From assembly GCA_025356695.1 (NCBI GenBank), contig JANXSE010000276.1, positions 1 to 27,663 of the forward strand: 27,663 nucleotides of DNA. Direction: 5' to 3'. The notes under the pieces were generated by a model. That model was given only the letters and a program-made list of their open reading frames with translations, had not been told where the DNA came from and made no database searches. This DNA is from Betaproteobacteria bacterium (GTDB lineage Bacteria; Pseudomonadota; Gammaproteobacteria; Burkholderiales; SG8-41). A program made the position numbers and the translations under genes. Of the stretch, positions 1-9,313 are shown in pieces; position 1 is the first letter of the stretch, and each line of letters starts with the position of its first letter.

Positions 1-749
1 CCATCATGGCGCTCGGCCTGGTCGGCATGCCGATCAATGTGCTGCCACTTGAAACCATAGGTGCGATTTTGCGTGGCGGGCAAGACGTGTGCCGCGATGC
101 AGGCATACCAATTGCAGGTGGCCACACGATTGACTCAGTAGAGCCGATTTACGGCCTGGTGGTGCTGGGCCTGGTGCATCCGTCGCGCGTCAAAAAGAAT
201 TCAGGCGCCAAAGTGGGTGATGTGCTGGTGATGAGCAAGCCGCTGGGTGTGGGCATTTTGTCGGCTGCGCTGAAAAAAGAAATGCTGCCACCCGCTGGCT
301 ACGCCAAGATGATCGAGGTGACCACGCAATTGAACAAACCCGGCATTGCGCTGGCTGCGCTCGAAGGCGTCCATGCGCTGACCGACATCACGGGCTTTGG
401 CCTGGCAGGCCACACACTTGAATTGGCACGCGGTGCCAAAGTACAAATACGTCTGGACTGGTCGCGCATGCCTCTGATCGCTGGTGTGCGCGAGTTGGCA
501 GCGCAGGGCTGCGTGACAGGTGCTTCAGGCCGCAACTGGGAAAGCTATGGCAATGAAGTGAGCCTGCCAGATGCGTTTGCAGAGGCTGACAAAGCCCTGC
601 TGAGTGACCCGCAAACCTCGGGTGGCCTGCTGGTGTCTTGCAGCCCTGATGTGGCTGCACAGGTGCTGGAAATCTTCCGTACACAAGGGTTTGCAGATGC
701 TGCCGTGGTGGGTGAAGTCCGAACGGGAAGTGGCGTCAGCGTTTATTAG
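1..749 (+). CDS. selD: Selenide, water dikinase (selenophosphate synthase), 5' truncated by window edge
   Basis: Makes selenophosphate from selenide and ATP, the selenium donor for selenocysteine tRNA and 2-selenouridine. The reading frame is open at the left edge; the ATG at 6 is internal, not the start. About 248 C-terminal residues are present against roughly 345 for the family. Visible family features are AGGHTI near residue 37 of the fragment, DITGFGLAGH in the middle and DPQTSGGLL near the C-terminus, spanning the end of the PurM-like N-domain and the whole C-domain. The catalytic Cys/Sec and Lys near the N-terminus lie outside the window. The stop is TAG at 747-749. Base composition is lower in GC (about 52-58% in sampled lines) than the later part of the window. 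No selA or selB is visible here. Identification is very secure. Confidence 0.96.
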   Translation, partial: IMALGLVGMPINVLPLETIGAILRGGQDVCRDAGIPIAGGHTIDSVEPIYGLVVLGLVHPSRVKKNSGAKVGDVLVMSKPLGVGILSAALKKEMLPPAGYAKMIEVTTQLNKPGIALAALEGVHALTDITGFGLAGHTLELARGAKVQIRLDWSRMPLIAGVRELAAQGCVTGASGRNWESYGNEVSLPDAFAEADKALLSDPQTSGGLLVSCSPDVAAQVLEIFRTQGFADAAVVGEVRTGSGVSVY

Positions 750-905
750 ATTTTCAGGTGCGTTCAGGGTTTTCCCGAGTCTTTTCCGTCAGCATTCTTT
801 AAGTCGCCGCCGCACCTTCCCAGTTACCATCTGTAATTGGTGGTCAGCTGTGCGCGTCGCCCTGTCGGTTTTAGAACCTTTTGCATATTTTTGGAGATCT
901 TCCCC

Positions 906-1445
906 TTGGCTGCATTACTCAAACTTGCTTTGGCGTACGACTGGCTGGCTGCCCAAATCGGCAAGGCAGCTTCATGGGCTGTGTTGTTAGCGGCCTTGAT
1001 ATCGTCTGGTAACGCGTTTGTGCGCTACGGTTTTGACATCAGCTCGAACGGCTGGCTGGAGATTCAGTGGTACCTGTTTGCCGCCATGGTCATGCTGGGC
1101 GCACCGCTGGTGCTCAAGCTCAATGAACACGTTCGGGTAGACATCATTTACGGCAAGCTCAAAGGCAATGGCCCGGTTTATGTGGACATTTTTGGTCTGG
1201 TGTTTTTCCTGTTGCCCGTTATGGCTTTGCTGGCTTACCTCAGCTGGCCGCTGTTCATCAGCATGTACAAATCGGGCGAAATGTCACCCAATGCCGGCGG
1301 CCTGATCCGCTGGCCTGCCATGCTGCTGCTGCCTGTGGGTTTTGGCATGATGTTCATACAGGGCCTGTCCGAAATCATCAAGCGCGTCAGTTACCTGGCG
1401 GGCAAGTTCGAGATGGATACGCACTATGAGAAGCCCGTTCAGTAA
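906..1445 (+). CDS. dctQ: TRAP transporter small permease (DctQ/FcbT2-like)
   Basis: Small integral-membrane subunit of a tripartite ATP-independent periplasmic (TRAP) importer; it pairs with the large permease that follows. An ATG lies upstream at 837, but I prefer TTG at 906: GGAG at 893-896 sits nine bases before it, and the protein then begins with a short amphipathic stretch (LAALLKLALAYDW) typical of the family. This gives 179 residues. Four hydrophobic segments are visible, at about residues 25-45, 60-80, 95-118 and 135-155. EIQWYLFAAMVMLGAP and the N-E-HVRVDI stretch are typical of the mannitol/chloroaromatic-type small subunit (COG4665). The gene ends 52 bases before dctM, so the two are very likely co-transcribed. 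The 157-base gap after selD has no clear promoter that I can defend. Substrate cannot be read from this subunit. Confidence 0.88.
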   Translation: MAALLKLALAYDWLAAQIGKAASWAVLLAALISSGNAFVRYGFDISSNGWLEIQWYLFAAMVMLGAPLVLKLNEHVRVDIIYGKLKGNGPVYVDIFGLVFFLLPVMALLAYLSWPLFISMYKSGEMSPNAGGLIRWPAMLLLPVGFGMMFIQGLSEIIKRVSYLAGKFEMDTHYEKPVQ

Positions 1446-1497
1446 ACGGCTGCCACCTCATCAGACCATCCCCCTCAAGTAGTGTCAGGACAATAAA

Positions 1498-3015
<1,518 letters not shown>

Positions 3016-3035
3016 TCACGCGATCGATGCGAAAT

Positions 3036-3063
3036 AAAAACCCCGCCGCAGCGGGGTTTTTTT
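3036..3063. terminator. Bidirectional rho-independent terminator between dctM and dctP
   Basis: CCCCGC (3041-3046), loop CGCA, GCGGGG (3051-3056), flanked by AAAAA on the left and a run of seven T on the right. The stem can extend through the A/T flanks. It lies between two convergent genes and has a U-tract in both directions. Confidence 0.92.
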
Positions 3064-3079
3064 ATTGTTGCGCCGGCAC

Positions 3080-4165
3080 CTACTTCTTGCGCGGCGTGTA
3101 CGCGAACGAGTCGAAACCGTATTCGGCGACGCGGAACCATAGCTGCTGGTCTTCGCGGAATTTTTTCCAGCCGGGGAAAATGCGTTTCCAGTGCGCGCTC
3201 TTTTCAGACAATTCGTCATACAGTTCGAACGCGGCCTTTTCGCAGGCTTCCATAACCGGCCGCGGGAACGGGCGCAATTGGGTGCCGCTGGCTACCAGCC
3301 GCCGCAATGCATCCGGACTCTTCGCGTCGTAGCGCGCCAGCGTGTGCATGTTGGCGTCGGCGGCGGCGGCCTCGACCGCGGCCTGGTACGCCTTTGGCAA
3401 TTCAGCCCATTTCTTTTCGTTGATGAACAAGGACAGCTCGGGGCCGCCTTCCCACCAGCCCGGGTAGTAGTAAAACTTGGCGACCTTGTTGAAGCCGAGT
3501 TTTTCGTCGTCGTAAGGGCCAACCCATTCGGCCGCATCGATGGTGCCGCGTTCCAGAGCCGGATAAATATCGCCGCCCGCAATCTGTTGCGTGACGACAC
3601 CCATCTTCGACATCACCTGACCGGCGAGCCCGGCAATGCGCATCTTCAGGCCTTTCAGATCGGCGACCGTCTTGATCTCCTTACGGAACCAGCCGCCCAT
3701 CTGCACGCCGGTGTTGCCGCAGGGGAAATGCGTGACGCCGTATTCCTTGTAGAGCGGCGCCATCGCTTCGTTGCCGCCGCCGTAGAGTTTCCACGCCATG
3801 TGCTGGCGCGCGTTGAAGCCAAACGGCAGGCAGGTGCCGAAGGCCAGCGCCGGTTCCTTGCCCACATAGTAGTAAGACGCGGAGTGGCCCATCTCGACCG
3901 TGCCGTTTTGTACCGCGTCGAGCACCTGCAAACCCGGCACGATTTCACCCGAGGCGAAGACGCGCACCTGGAATTTATTGTCAGTGATTTCGGCCAGCCG
4001 CTTCGCAAACACCTCGGTCGCGCCGAAAATGGTGTCGAGGCTCTTCGGAAAACTCGAGGCCAGCCGCCACGTAATGGTTGGCTGCGATTGCGCGAGGGCC
4101 GGTGCGGCGACTGCGCCTGCGGCAACGCCTGCTGCCGCCTGTTTCAGGAATGCACGTCTTTTCAT
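3080..4165 (-). CDS. dctP: TRAP transporter periplasmic receptor, TakP-like (2-oxoacid/hydroxyacid type), Tat-exported
   Basis: Periplasmic solute receptor of a TRAP importer. I chose ATG 4165 over an in-frame ATG at 4213 because GGAGGA (4170-4175) sits just upstream and the protein then starts with a twin-arginine signal: MKRRAFLK at residues 1-8, a hydrophobic stretch, and ALA before Gln26 as the likely cleavage site. Length is 361. The sequence GNTGVQMGGWFRKE (150-163) and the positions Gln155, Arg176, Glu213 and Trp214 resemble, as I recall them, the ligand and sodium site of TakP, which binds pyruvate and other 2-oxoacids; related receptors bind lactate. It belongs to the mannitol/chloroaromatic receptor group (COG4663). 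It converges on dctQM rather than heading their operon, so the pairing is an inference from proximity. Exact ligand unknown. Confidence 0.9.
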   Translation of the reverse strand: MKRRAFLKQAAAGVAAGAVAAPALAQSQPTITWRLASSFPKSLDTIFGATEVFAKRLAEITDNKFQVRVFASGEIVPGLQVLDAVQNGTVEMGHSASYYYVGKEPALAFGTCLPFGFNARQHMAWKLYGGGNEAMAPLYKEYGVTHFPCGNTGVQMGGWFRKEIKTVADLKGLKMRIAGLAGQVMSKMGVVTQQIAGGDIYPALERGTIDAAEWVGPYDDEKLGFNKVAKFYYYPGWWEGGPELSLFINEKKWAELPKAYQAAVEAAAADANMHTLARYDAKSPDALRRLVASGTQLRPFPRPVMEACEKAAFELYDELSEKSAHWKRIFPGWKKFREDQQLWFRVAEYGFDSFAYTPRKK

Positions 4166-4234
4166 GTTGTCCTCCGGTAGATTATTTTTTGCCTGGTCTG
4201 AATCCGTTTGCACGCCAACGCCGCCAGTGTCGGC

Positions 4235-5599
4235 TCAATCGCCGGCGATGGTCATGTGGTCGATCAATATCGAGCCACAATGTTTGGAACCGCGCCTGAG
4301 TACATCGCTGCCCGCAGCGGCAACGCCGCGGAACATCTCTTTGAGATTGCCGGCGATAGTGATCTCCTGCACCGGATAGGCAATCTCGCCGTTCTCGACC
4401 CAGAACCCCGAGGCGCCGCGCGAATAATCGCCGGTCACCATGTTGATGCCCTGCCCCATCAGCTCGGTCACCAGCAGGCCGCGGCCCATCTTTTTCAACA
4501 GCGCGGCGAAATCCTCACCGCTGTCGGCCAGCAGCAGATTGTGGCAACCGCCGGCGTTGCCGGTGGTCTGCATGCCGAGCTTGCGCGCCGAATAACTGCC
4601 GAGAAAATAGCCCTGCAGCACGCCGGCCTCGACCACGTTGCGCTGCCGGGTCGCCACGCCCTCTTCATCAAAGGGCCCGCTGGCGAGCGCACCGCGGATG
4701 TGCGGGTCCTCGTTGATCCTGACCTGCGGCGCAAATATCTCCTTGCCCAGACTGTCGACGAGAAATGACGACTTGCGGTAAAGACTGCCGCCGCTCACCG
4801 CCGAGACGAAATGTCCGAGCAGGGACGCCGCCACCGGCGCCTCGAACAGCACCGGCACCTGCGTGGTGGCAATTTTTTTGGCACCGAGGCGGCGCACCGC
4901 GCGTTCGCCGGCGGTGCGGCCGATCACTTCCGGCGCGTCGAGTTCGGCGGCATTGCGCGCCGAGCTGTACCAGTCGTCGCGCTGCATGGCGTCGCCCTTG
5001 CCGGCGATCACCGCACAGCTCAGCCAGTGGCGCGAACTCGGATAGCCGGACAGAAAACCCAGCGAATTGCCATAGGCAAAATGCGAATGCTGCAGCGACA
5101 CCGTGGCGCCCTCGGAATTATCGATGCGCTTGCTGACCTTGAACGCGGCGCTTTCACAGGCCTGTGCCATTTCAATGGCGCGCTCGACCGGCAGTTCCCA
5201 CGGATGGTACAGATCGAGATCAGGGATCTCGCGCGCCAGCAGCGCCTCGTCGGCAAGCCCGGCGTAATCGTCGCTAGCGGTAAAACGCGCGATCGACACC
5301 GCCGCATCGACGGTGGCGCGCACCGCCTGCGGTGAAAAATCCGAAGTGCTGGCGTGGCCGCGGCGTTTGCCGAAATAGACCGACACACCGATGCCCTTGT
5401 CGCGGTTGTATTCGATGGTCTCGACTTCGCCGCAGCGCACGGTGATCGTCTGGCCGACGCCCTCCGAAACCTCGGCCTCGGCCGCACTCGCGCCCTGGAC
5501 TTTCGCGTATTTGAGAACGTCGGCGGCGATTTCGCGCAACTGTGAAGCCTCGTGCGCCAGCGCGGCGCCGGCCGGTCGTGCCTTCATTTCAGTCGTCAT
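4235..5599 (-). CDS. pmbA: Metalloprotease-family protein PmbA/TldE
   Basis: Partner of TldD in the TldD/TldE proteolytic complex, which acts on small peptides (microcin B17 maturation, CcdA turnover in E. coli). The frame stays open far upstream (to 6988), but that extension is antisense to yjgA and mogA and has no family similarity. ATG 5599 (start MTTEMKARP) gives 454 residues, matching the usual length of about 450. A second ATG at 5587 is possible. Family features include the N-terminal GVGQTITVRCGEVETIEYNR region, GIGVSVYFGKRRGHAST, and C-terminal GYFLGSYSARKLGM and GNAGGCHNLL. As expected for the TldE subunit there is no HExxxH zinc motif, so it is the non-catalytic half; TldD is not in this window. 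It is divergent from yjgA with only 57 bases between the starts. Confidence 0.95.
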   Translation of the reverse strand: MTTEMKARPAGAALAHEASQLREIAADVLKYAKVQGASAAEAEVSEGVGQTITVRCGEVETIEYNRDKGIGVSVYFGKRRGHASTSDFSPQAVRATVDAAVSIARFTASDDYAGLADEALLAREIPDLDLYHPWELPVERAIEMAQACESAAFKVSKRIDNSEGATVSLQHSHFAYGNSLGFLSGYPSSRHWLSCAVIAGKGDAMQRDDWYSSARNAAELDAPEVIGRTAGERAVRRLGAKKIATTQVPVLFEAPVAASLLGHFVSAVSGGSLYRKSSFLVDSLGKEIFAPQVRINEDPHIRGALASGPFDEEGVATRQRNVVEAGVLQGYFLGSYSARKLGMQTTGNAGGCHNLLLADSGEDFAALLKKMGRGLLVTELMGQGINMVTGDYSRGASGFWVENGEIAYPVQEITIAGNLKEMFRGVAAAGSDVLRRGSKHCGSILIDHMTIAGD

Positions 5600-5633
5600 C
5601 GACGGTGCCCGCAAAAAAGCCGTTATGATACCA

Positions 5634-5639
5634 GCCTTG
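5634..5639 (+). promoter_or_regulatory. Possible -10 element for yjgA
   Basis: TATGAT at 5634-5639 lies 17 bases before the yjgA ATG, inside the 57-base divergent gap with pmbA. No good -35 is visible at the usual spacing, so this is a weak call from one hexamer. Confidence 0.3.
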
Positions 5640-5656
5640 CCCCGAGTGACCGCAGA

Positions 5657-6187
5657 ATGAATGACACCGAAAATCCGTACGACCGGCCGAGCAAATCGCA
5701 ACGCAAACGCGATGTGCACGCGCTGCAAGACCTCGGCACCGAACTGGTTGAACTGAACGCCGCCCAACTCGCCGAGTTCGATCTGCCCGAACGTCTCGTG
5801 CAGGCGATTACCGAGGCGCAGCGCATCCGCAATTTCGAGGGCCGCCGCCGCCAGATGCAGTTTATCGGCAAGCTGATGCGCGACATCGAACCGGCGCCGA
5901 TCCGCAGCCGCCTCGACATCCTGCGCGGTGTGGCGCGCGAATCCGTCACCCTCCAGCGCCAGATCGAACGCTGGCGCGAACGCCTGCTTGCCGAGGAAGA
6001 CGCGATGACGCTGTTCGCCGATGAATATCCGCAGACCGATCTGCAGCGCCTGCGTTCGCTGATCTCCAGCGTCAAACGCGACCGCGAAAACGCACGGCCG
6101 CCGAAAAAATACCGCGAACTGTTCCGCGCGCTGCGCATCACCATTGCCGGCACTGGCGACGATGCGGGGGACGACGCAGAAGACTAA
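5657..6187 (+). CDS. yjgA: Ribosome-associated protein YjgA (DarP, DUF615)
   Basis: Small acidic/basic protein that associates with late 50S ribosomal intermediates in E. coli. ATG 5657 begins MNDTENPYDRPSKSQRKRD; the KSQRKRD motif followed by ALQDLGTELVEL is diagnostic. Length is 176 residues against about 180 in E. coli. The middle holds the IRNFEGRRRQMQFIGKLMR helix region, and the C-terminus ends in a typical acidic tail (DDAGDDAED). The open frame could be extended upstream to 5552, but that part is antisense to the pmbA start and unlike the family. It is probably the first gene of a rightward unit with mogA 48 bases downstream, although mogA has its own TATAAT. Housekeeping function; nothing unusual in the coding sequence. 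Confidence 0.95.
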   Translation: MNDTENPYDRPSKSQRKRDVHALQDLGTELVELNAAQLAEFDLPERLVQAITEAQRIRNFEGRRRQMQFIGKLMRDIEPAPIRSRLDILRGVARESVTLQRQIERWRERLLAEEDAMTLFADEYPQTDLQRLRSLISSVKRDRENARPPKKYRELFRALRITIAGTGDDAGDDAED

Positions 6188-6223
6188 GACCCGCGTTAAC
6201 CACGACCGTGCTTTTTCAACCGT

Positions 6224-6229
6224 TATAAT
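6224..6229 (+). promoter_or_regulatory. TATAAT -10 box immediately before mogA, suggesting a leaderless transcript
   Basis: A perfect TATAAT lies at 6224-6229, and the mogA ATG starts at 6236. Initiation about seven bases after the hexamer would put the first transcribed base at or next to the A of the ATG. No Shine-Dalgarno sequence lies between them. No convincing -35 is visible 17 bases upstream (CACGAC), so the promoter may be weak or may be secondary to read-through from yjgA. Confidence 0.45.
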
Positions 6230-6235
6230 CCGCCT

Positions 6236-6787
6236 ATGAACAACGAACTTCTGATCGGCCTGGTTTCCATCAGCGACCGCGCATCGAGCGGCGTCTATGA
6301 AGACCGTGGCCTGCCCGCCCTGCAGGAATGGTTCGGCGCCGCGCTGTCCTCGCCATGGAAAATGGTCACGCGCCTGATTCCGGACGAGCAGGCGGTGATC
6401 GAACAGACGCTGAAAGAACTGGTCGATGCAGCGCATTGCCACCTTGTGCTCACCACCGGCGGCACCGGCCCGGCGCCGCGCGACGTCACGCCCGAAGCCA
6501 CGTTGGCGGTGGCCGACAAGGTGATGCCCGGCTTCGGCGAACAGATGCGCCAGGTCAGTCTGAAATACGTGCCAACCGCGATCCTGTCGCGGCAAGTCGG
6601 CGTCGTGCGCAAACAGGCGCTGATCCTCAATCTGCCGGGACAGCCGAAAGCGATCAAGGAAACGCTCGACGGCGTCTTCGCCGCCGTGCCCTACTGCATC
6701 GATCTGATCGGCGGGCCCTATATCGAAACACACGAGAGCGTCGTCAGGGCCTTCCGCCCCAAATCGGCAATCAGGCCGAAAGCATGA
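6236..6787 (+). CDS. mogA: Molybdopterin adenylyltransferase MogA
   Basis: Adenylates molybdopterin so that molybdate can be inserted, a late step of molybdenum cofactor synthesis in the cytoplasm. The 183-residue length is close to that of E. coli MogA. Motifs are VSISDRASSGVYEDRG (10-25), TTGGTGPAPRDVTPE (73-87), the nucleotide and molybdopterin loop, and LNLPGQPKAIKETL near residue 150. The ATG at 6236 is the family start but has no Shine-Dalgarno site; a TATAAT hexamer lies just upstream. The product is relevant to this window because a molybdenum hydroxylase is encoded at 21440-25118. The carboxylesterase gene starts 10 bases after the stop, so the two are probably co-transcribed. Confidence 0.96.
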   Translation: MNNELLIGLVSISDRASSGVYEDRGLPALQEWFGAALSSPWKMVTRLIPDEQAVIEQTLKELVDAAHCHLVLTTGGTGPAPRDVTPEATLAVADKVMPGFGEQMRQVSLKYVPTAILSRQVGVVRKQALILNLPGQPKAIKETLDGVFAAVPYCIDLIGGPYIETHESVVRAFRPKSAIRPKA

Positions 6788-6797
6788 GCGCGCCGTC

Positions 6798-7475
6798 ATG
6801 AACAAACTGCTCGAAACCATCGAAATTGAAACCGCGCCGAAGCCGACCGCCGCGGTGATCTGGCTGCACGGTCTGGGCGCCGACGGCAACGACTTCGCGC
6901 CCATGGTGCCCGAACTCGGCCTCGGCAATGCGCCGGCGATACGCTTCATTTTTCCGCATGCGCCGATGATGCCGGTGACGATCAACAACGGTTATGTCAT
7001 GCGCGCCTGGTACGACGTCAGCTACGGCGACCTCGAAGGCAAGAGCCGCCAGGCCGACGAAAAAGGCGTGCGCGCTTCGCAGGGCGAGATTGAAAAACTG
7101 ATCGCGCGCGAAACCGCACGCGGCATCGCCGCCGACAAGATCGTGATCGCCGGCTTCTCGCAGGGCGGCGCTATCGCGCTGCACACCGGCCTGCGTTACA
7201 CAGAAAAACTGGCCGGCATTATGGCGCTGTCGACCTATCTGCCGGTCGCGCACACGCTGCCCGCGGAGGCAGCCGCGGCCAACCGCAGGATTCCGCTTTT
7301 TTACGCGCACGGCACGCACGACCAGGTCATTCCGATTGCCATGGCCGAGGCCTCGCGCAAGGTGCTGGGCGACACAGGTTACATCGTCGAGTGGCACAGC
7401 TACCCGATGCAGCACTCAGTGTGCATCGAAGAAATCCGCGATATCAGCGCCTGGTTGCAGAGCGTGCTGCGCTAG
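6798..7475 (+). CDS. Carboxylesterase / phospholipase-type alpha/beta hydrolase
   Basis: Cytoplasmic serine esterase of the bacterial carboxylesterase II / acyl-protein-thioesterase-like family; such enzymes cleave short-chain carboxylic esters, and the true substrate is rarely known. The 225-residue protein has WLHGLGADGND (22-32, oxyanion region), nucleophile Ser121 in GFSQGG (119-124), Asp175 in HGTHDQVIP (171-179) and His206 in MQHSVC (204-209), a complete catalytic triad. There is no signal peptide. Start ATG 6798 follows the mogA stop by 10 bases, with no strong Shine-Dalgarno, so translation coupling is likely. The gene ends just before a perfect 11-base-pair hairpin that separates it from the convergent PilZ-like gene. 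Family assignment is firm; substrate is not. Confidence 0.92.
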   Translation: MNKLLETIEIETAPKPTAAVIWLHGLGADGNDFAPMVPELGLGNAPAIRFIFPHAPMMPVTINNGYVMRAWYDVSYGDLEGKSRQADEKGVRASQGEIEKLIARETARGIAADKIVIAGFSQGGAIALHTGLRYTEKLAGIMALSTYLPVAHTLPAEAAAANRRIPLFYAHGTHDQVIPIAMAEASRKVLGDTGYIVEWHSYPMQHSVCIEEIRDISAWLQSVLR

Positions 7476-7482
7476 GCAGCCG

Positions 7483-7507
7483 CATTCTGCGCGCGCCGCG
7501 CAGAATG
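7483..7507. terminator. Perfect 11-bp hairpin between convergent genes
   Basis: CATTCTGCGCG (7483-7493), loop CGC, CGCGCAGAATG (7497-7507), followed by TTT on the plus strand. The stem has no mismatch and sits between the convergent esterase and PilZ-like genes. The U-tract is short, so termination strength is uncertain, but position and symmetry argue for a shared terminator. Confidence 0.75.
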
Positions 7508-7508
7508 T

Positions 7509-9053
7509 TTACTGGCGCTGCATCACCTTGAAGCGCGCCAGATCGAAGTCTTCACCGCCCTCGACCAGCTTCGACGGCATCAGGTAATAACTCTTGCCGC
7601 GCACGTTCATTTCAAGCGCCTGCCGCTGCGAGTAGGTGCCTTCCCGCAGCAACAGCGCGATCTCGCCGTTCTTGTCCGGCGCCGTCGACAACAACACGCC
7701 GGATTCGCCACCGCGTGCGGCGTTGAACGACGACACGTTGCCGGGCACCGTCAGCGTCACCGGGATCACCGACTTCGACAGCAACTGGATGCCGACGCGG
7801 CGCTGCTGGAATTCATCGCGCGAAATGCGGCGGATCACGCCGGCCCCCCAGAACTTCGAAGTTTCGGTCTGCACCCCCAGGAGGCAGCCGACTTTGACCC
7901 AGTCGCTCTTGACCTGCGGAACAATGGCGCCGAAGCCGCCGTCGCTGACGTTCTCGACGATCCAGCTTTCGCTGCCGTCGGCCTGATGAAAATCGAGCGA
8001 ATCCTCCTGGCTGGCCGGATCGACGCTGGCGTAGGTTTCCTTGAAACCGTGCACCACCGTCATGCGGGTCGCCGTCTTGCGCCGTTCGGAACTGCGCGCC
8101 GGAGGTTTGTCCGACCAGTAGAGCGTCAAATGTTTCATCACGGACAGTACGAGTTCCGGTTCGTAGACGCCGCCGAGATTGATGTTGGACGGCACCGCGT
8201 TCTGGTCGTGCACGGTCATCGCCATCTGCACCAGACCCGCCAGCGCCTTGCCGGCGCCGAAGTAACGCGTGGTTGCCGAGGGTTCCGAGTTTTTCATGAC
8301 GCGTGCGGCCGGTTTGCGCATGGCCAGGTCGAAGTAATAGTTGGCGGCGGCATCGGCCGCCGCCGCCATTGAGAATTCACCGCCGAAATGCGCGACGATG
8401 CGTTCAGCGATTTCCTGGTTCAGCGGCGCGAGGCCGTCGGTCGACGAAACGCTCAGCATCAGCGCTTTGAGAAATTCCTGCTGGATCGTGCCGCCGCCGT
8501 GCTGTCCGGGATAAATCGCCACCGGCAACGTCGCCAACTTTTGCGTTTCCGCAAAAAGATACATGCGGCCGAGATCGCTCCACACTCGATCGTCAAGCGG
8601 TCCGTAGCGCAACAGGCCCCATTTCAACTGCAGCGTCAGCGTGCGCAGCGCGCGCGCAACAATGACCGGCAGATCTTTTTTGATGGCCCCCGAACCGCCG
8701 GCGCCGGCCTGGAACTGCTCGACGCATTGAACATAGGCATGGCCCAGCATCTTCCAGAATTCGAAAGACGTGTTCCACAATTTGCTTTCGCGGAATTTTT
8801 CCTGGCGGTCGGTGGCCAGATAATCCTGCGCCAGTTTGCGCGGATGGTTCTTCGCCGACTGGTCGAGCGCGTCGATCAGCTGAAACCGGTAATCAACCTT
8901 GAAACCTTCTTCGCGCATGATCGATTCAAGCCACATCGTGACTTCCTCGACCGCCTTCAGCGAATCCGTCGATGGCAGGTCCGCGATCAACGCCTTCGCG
9001 TTTTTGAGGTCCGCCATCGGATGATCGGGCTTGCCGCCCCCGAACAATGCCAT
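7509..9053 (-). CDS. PilZ-like domain protein, large betaproteobacterial type, putative c-di-GMP-related
   Basis: A 514-residue cytoplasmic protein without signal peptide or membrane segment. The start ATG 9053 (MALFGGGKPDHP) is preceded by GGGAGAAG; an in-frame ATG at 9086 lacks this. The first 300 residues are helical and match no family I can name. The C-terminal third looks PilZ-like: an Arg cluster RRKTATR (324-330), then NVSDGGFG (368-375), which fits the [D/N]xSxxG half of the c-di-GMP signature. The spacing inside the Arg motif is one residue longer than the canonical RxxxR, so binding is not assured. A strong sigma-54-type promoter lies about 65 bases upstream of the start. Convergent with the esterase gene; the CBS gene lies upstream. 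Function proposed, not proven; it could act in motility, pili or surface-polysaccharide control. Confidence 0.72.
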   Translation of the reverse strand: MALFGGGKPDHPMADLKNAKALIADLPSTDSLKAVEEVTMWLESIMREEGFKVDYRFQLIDALDQSAKNHPRKLAQDYLATDRQEKFRESKLWNTSFEFWKMLGHAYVQCVEQFQAGAGGSGAIKKDLPVIVARALRTLTLQLKWGLLRYGPLDDRVWSDLGRMYLFAETQKLATLPVAIYPGQHGGGTIQQEFLKALMLSVSSTDGLAPLNQEIAERIVAHFGGEFSMAAAADAAANYYFDLAMRKPAARVMKNSEPSATTRYFGAGKALAGLVQMAMTVHDQNAVPSNINLGGVYEPELVLSVMKHLTLYWSDKPPARSSERRKTATRMTVVHGFKETYASVDPASQEDSLDFHQADGSESWIVENVSDGGFGAIVPQVKSDWVKVGCLLGVQTETSKFWGAGVIRRISRDEFQQRRVGIQLLSKSVIPVTLTVPGNVSSFNAARGGESGVLLSTAPDKNGEIALLLREGTYSQRQALEMNVRGKSYYLMPSKLVEGGEDFDLARFKVMQRQ

Positions 9054-9313
9054 TTCTTCTCCCGCTTCCTGTCCCGTATTAAGCAATCATCGACCGGACT
9101 GCCCCCGGTCTTTAAGTCGCAATTCCCGTGCCAGCGGCCGACCGGGCACGTTTTTTATCACATTACGAGAAATAGTTCACGCCGCGCACCACCTGCCAGT
9201 CGCAAACGACCGGCCACCACGGCCGTATCGCCGACATTCCGGTTTCTGCAACGAAGCACCCGCGGTGCCTATGTCTGAATTGTCGTCGTCAACGCCGCCG
9301 CATCGTCGGCGCG
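9054..9313. other. Intergenic region between PilZ-like and CBS genes
   Basis: This gap of about 260 bases, the longest in the window, holds the sigma-54 element at 9119-9133 and a plus-strand stem followed by six T (9127-9156). I find no supportable gene: short frames here lack ribosome sites and family similarity. The rest (9160-9313) shows no repeat or structured RNA that I recognise. Confidence 0.6.
9119..9133 (-). promoter_or_regulatory. Sigma-54 (-24/-12) promoter for the PilZ-like gene
   Basis: On the minus strand the bases read CTGGCACGGGAATTGCG: TGGCAC (9133-9128), five bases, then TTGC (9122-9119). This matches the sigma-54 consensus TGGCAC-N5-TTGC exactly. Predicted start of transcription is near 9107, giving a leader of about 54 bases to the ATG at 9053 and its GGGAGAAG ribosome site. 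Caveat: CGTGCC (9127-9132) and GGCACG (9145-9150) can also pair on the plus strand and are followed by six T, so part of the element could belong to a plus-strand terminator. Activator (enhancer) sites were not recognised. Confidence 0.6.

Noticed and set aside
3191..4180. A 329-residue plus-strand frame over dctP
   Set aside because: Antisense shadow of a clear Tat-exported TRAP receptor; no independent evidence.
5600..6988. N-terminal extension of the pmbA frame giving a 917-residue protein
   Set aside because: The extra part is antisense to yjgA and mogA, and the remaining 454 residues already match the full PmbA length.
9127..9156. CGTGCC...GGCACG stem followed by six T on the plus strand, terminator-like
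   Set aside because: No plus-strand gene ends here, and the nearest one (esterase) has its own hairpin at 7483-7507. The same bases fit a sigma-54 promoter on the other strand better; kept only as a caveat.
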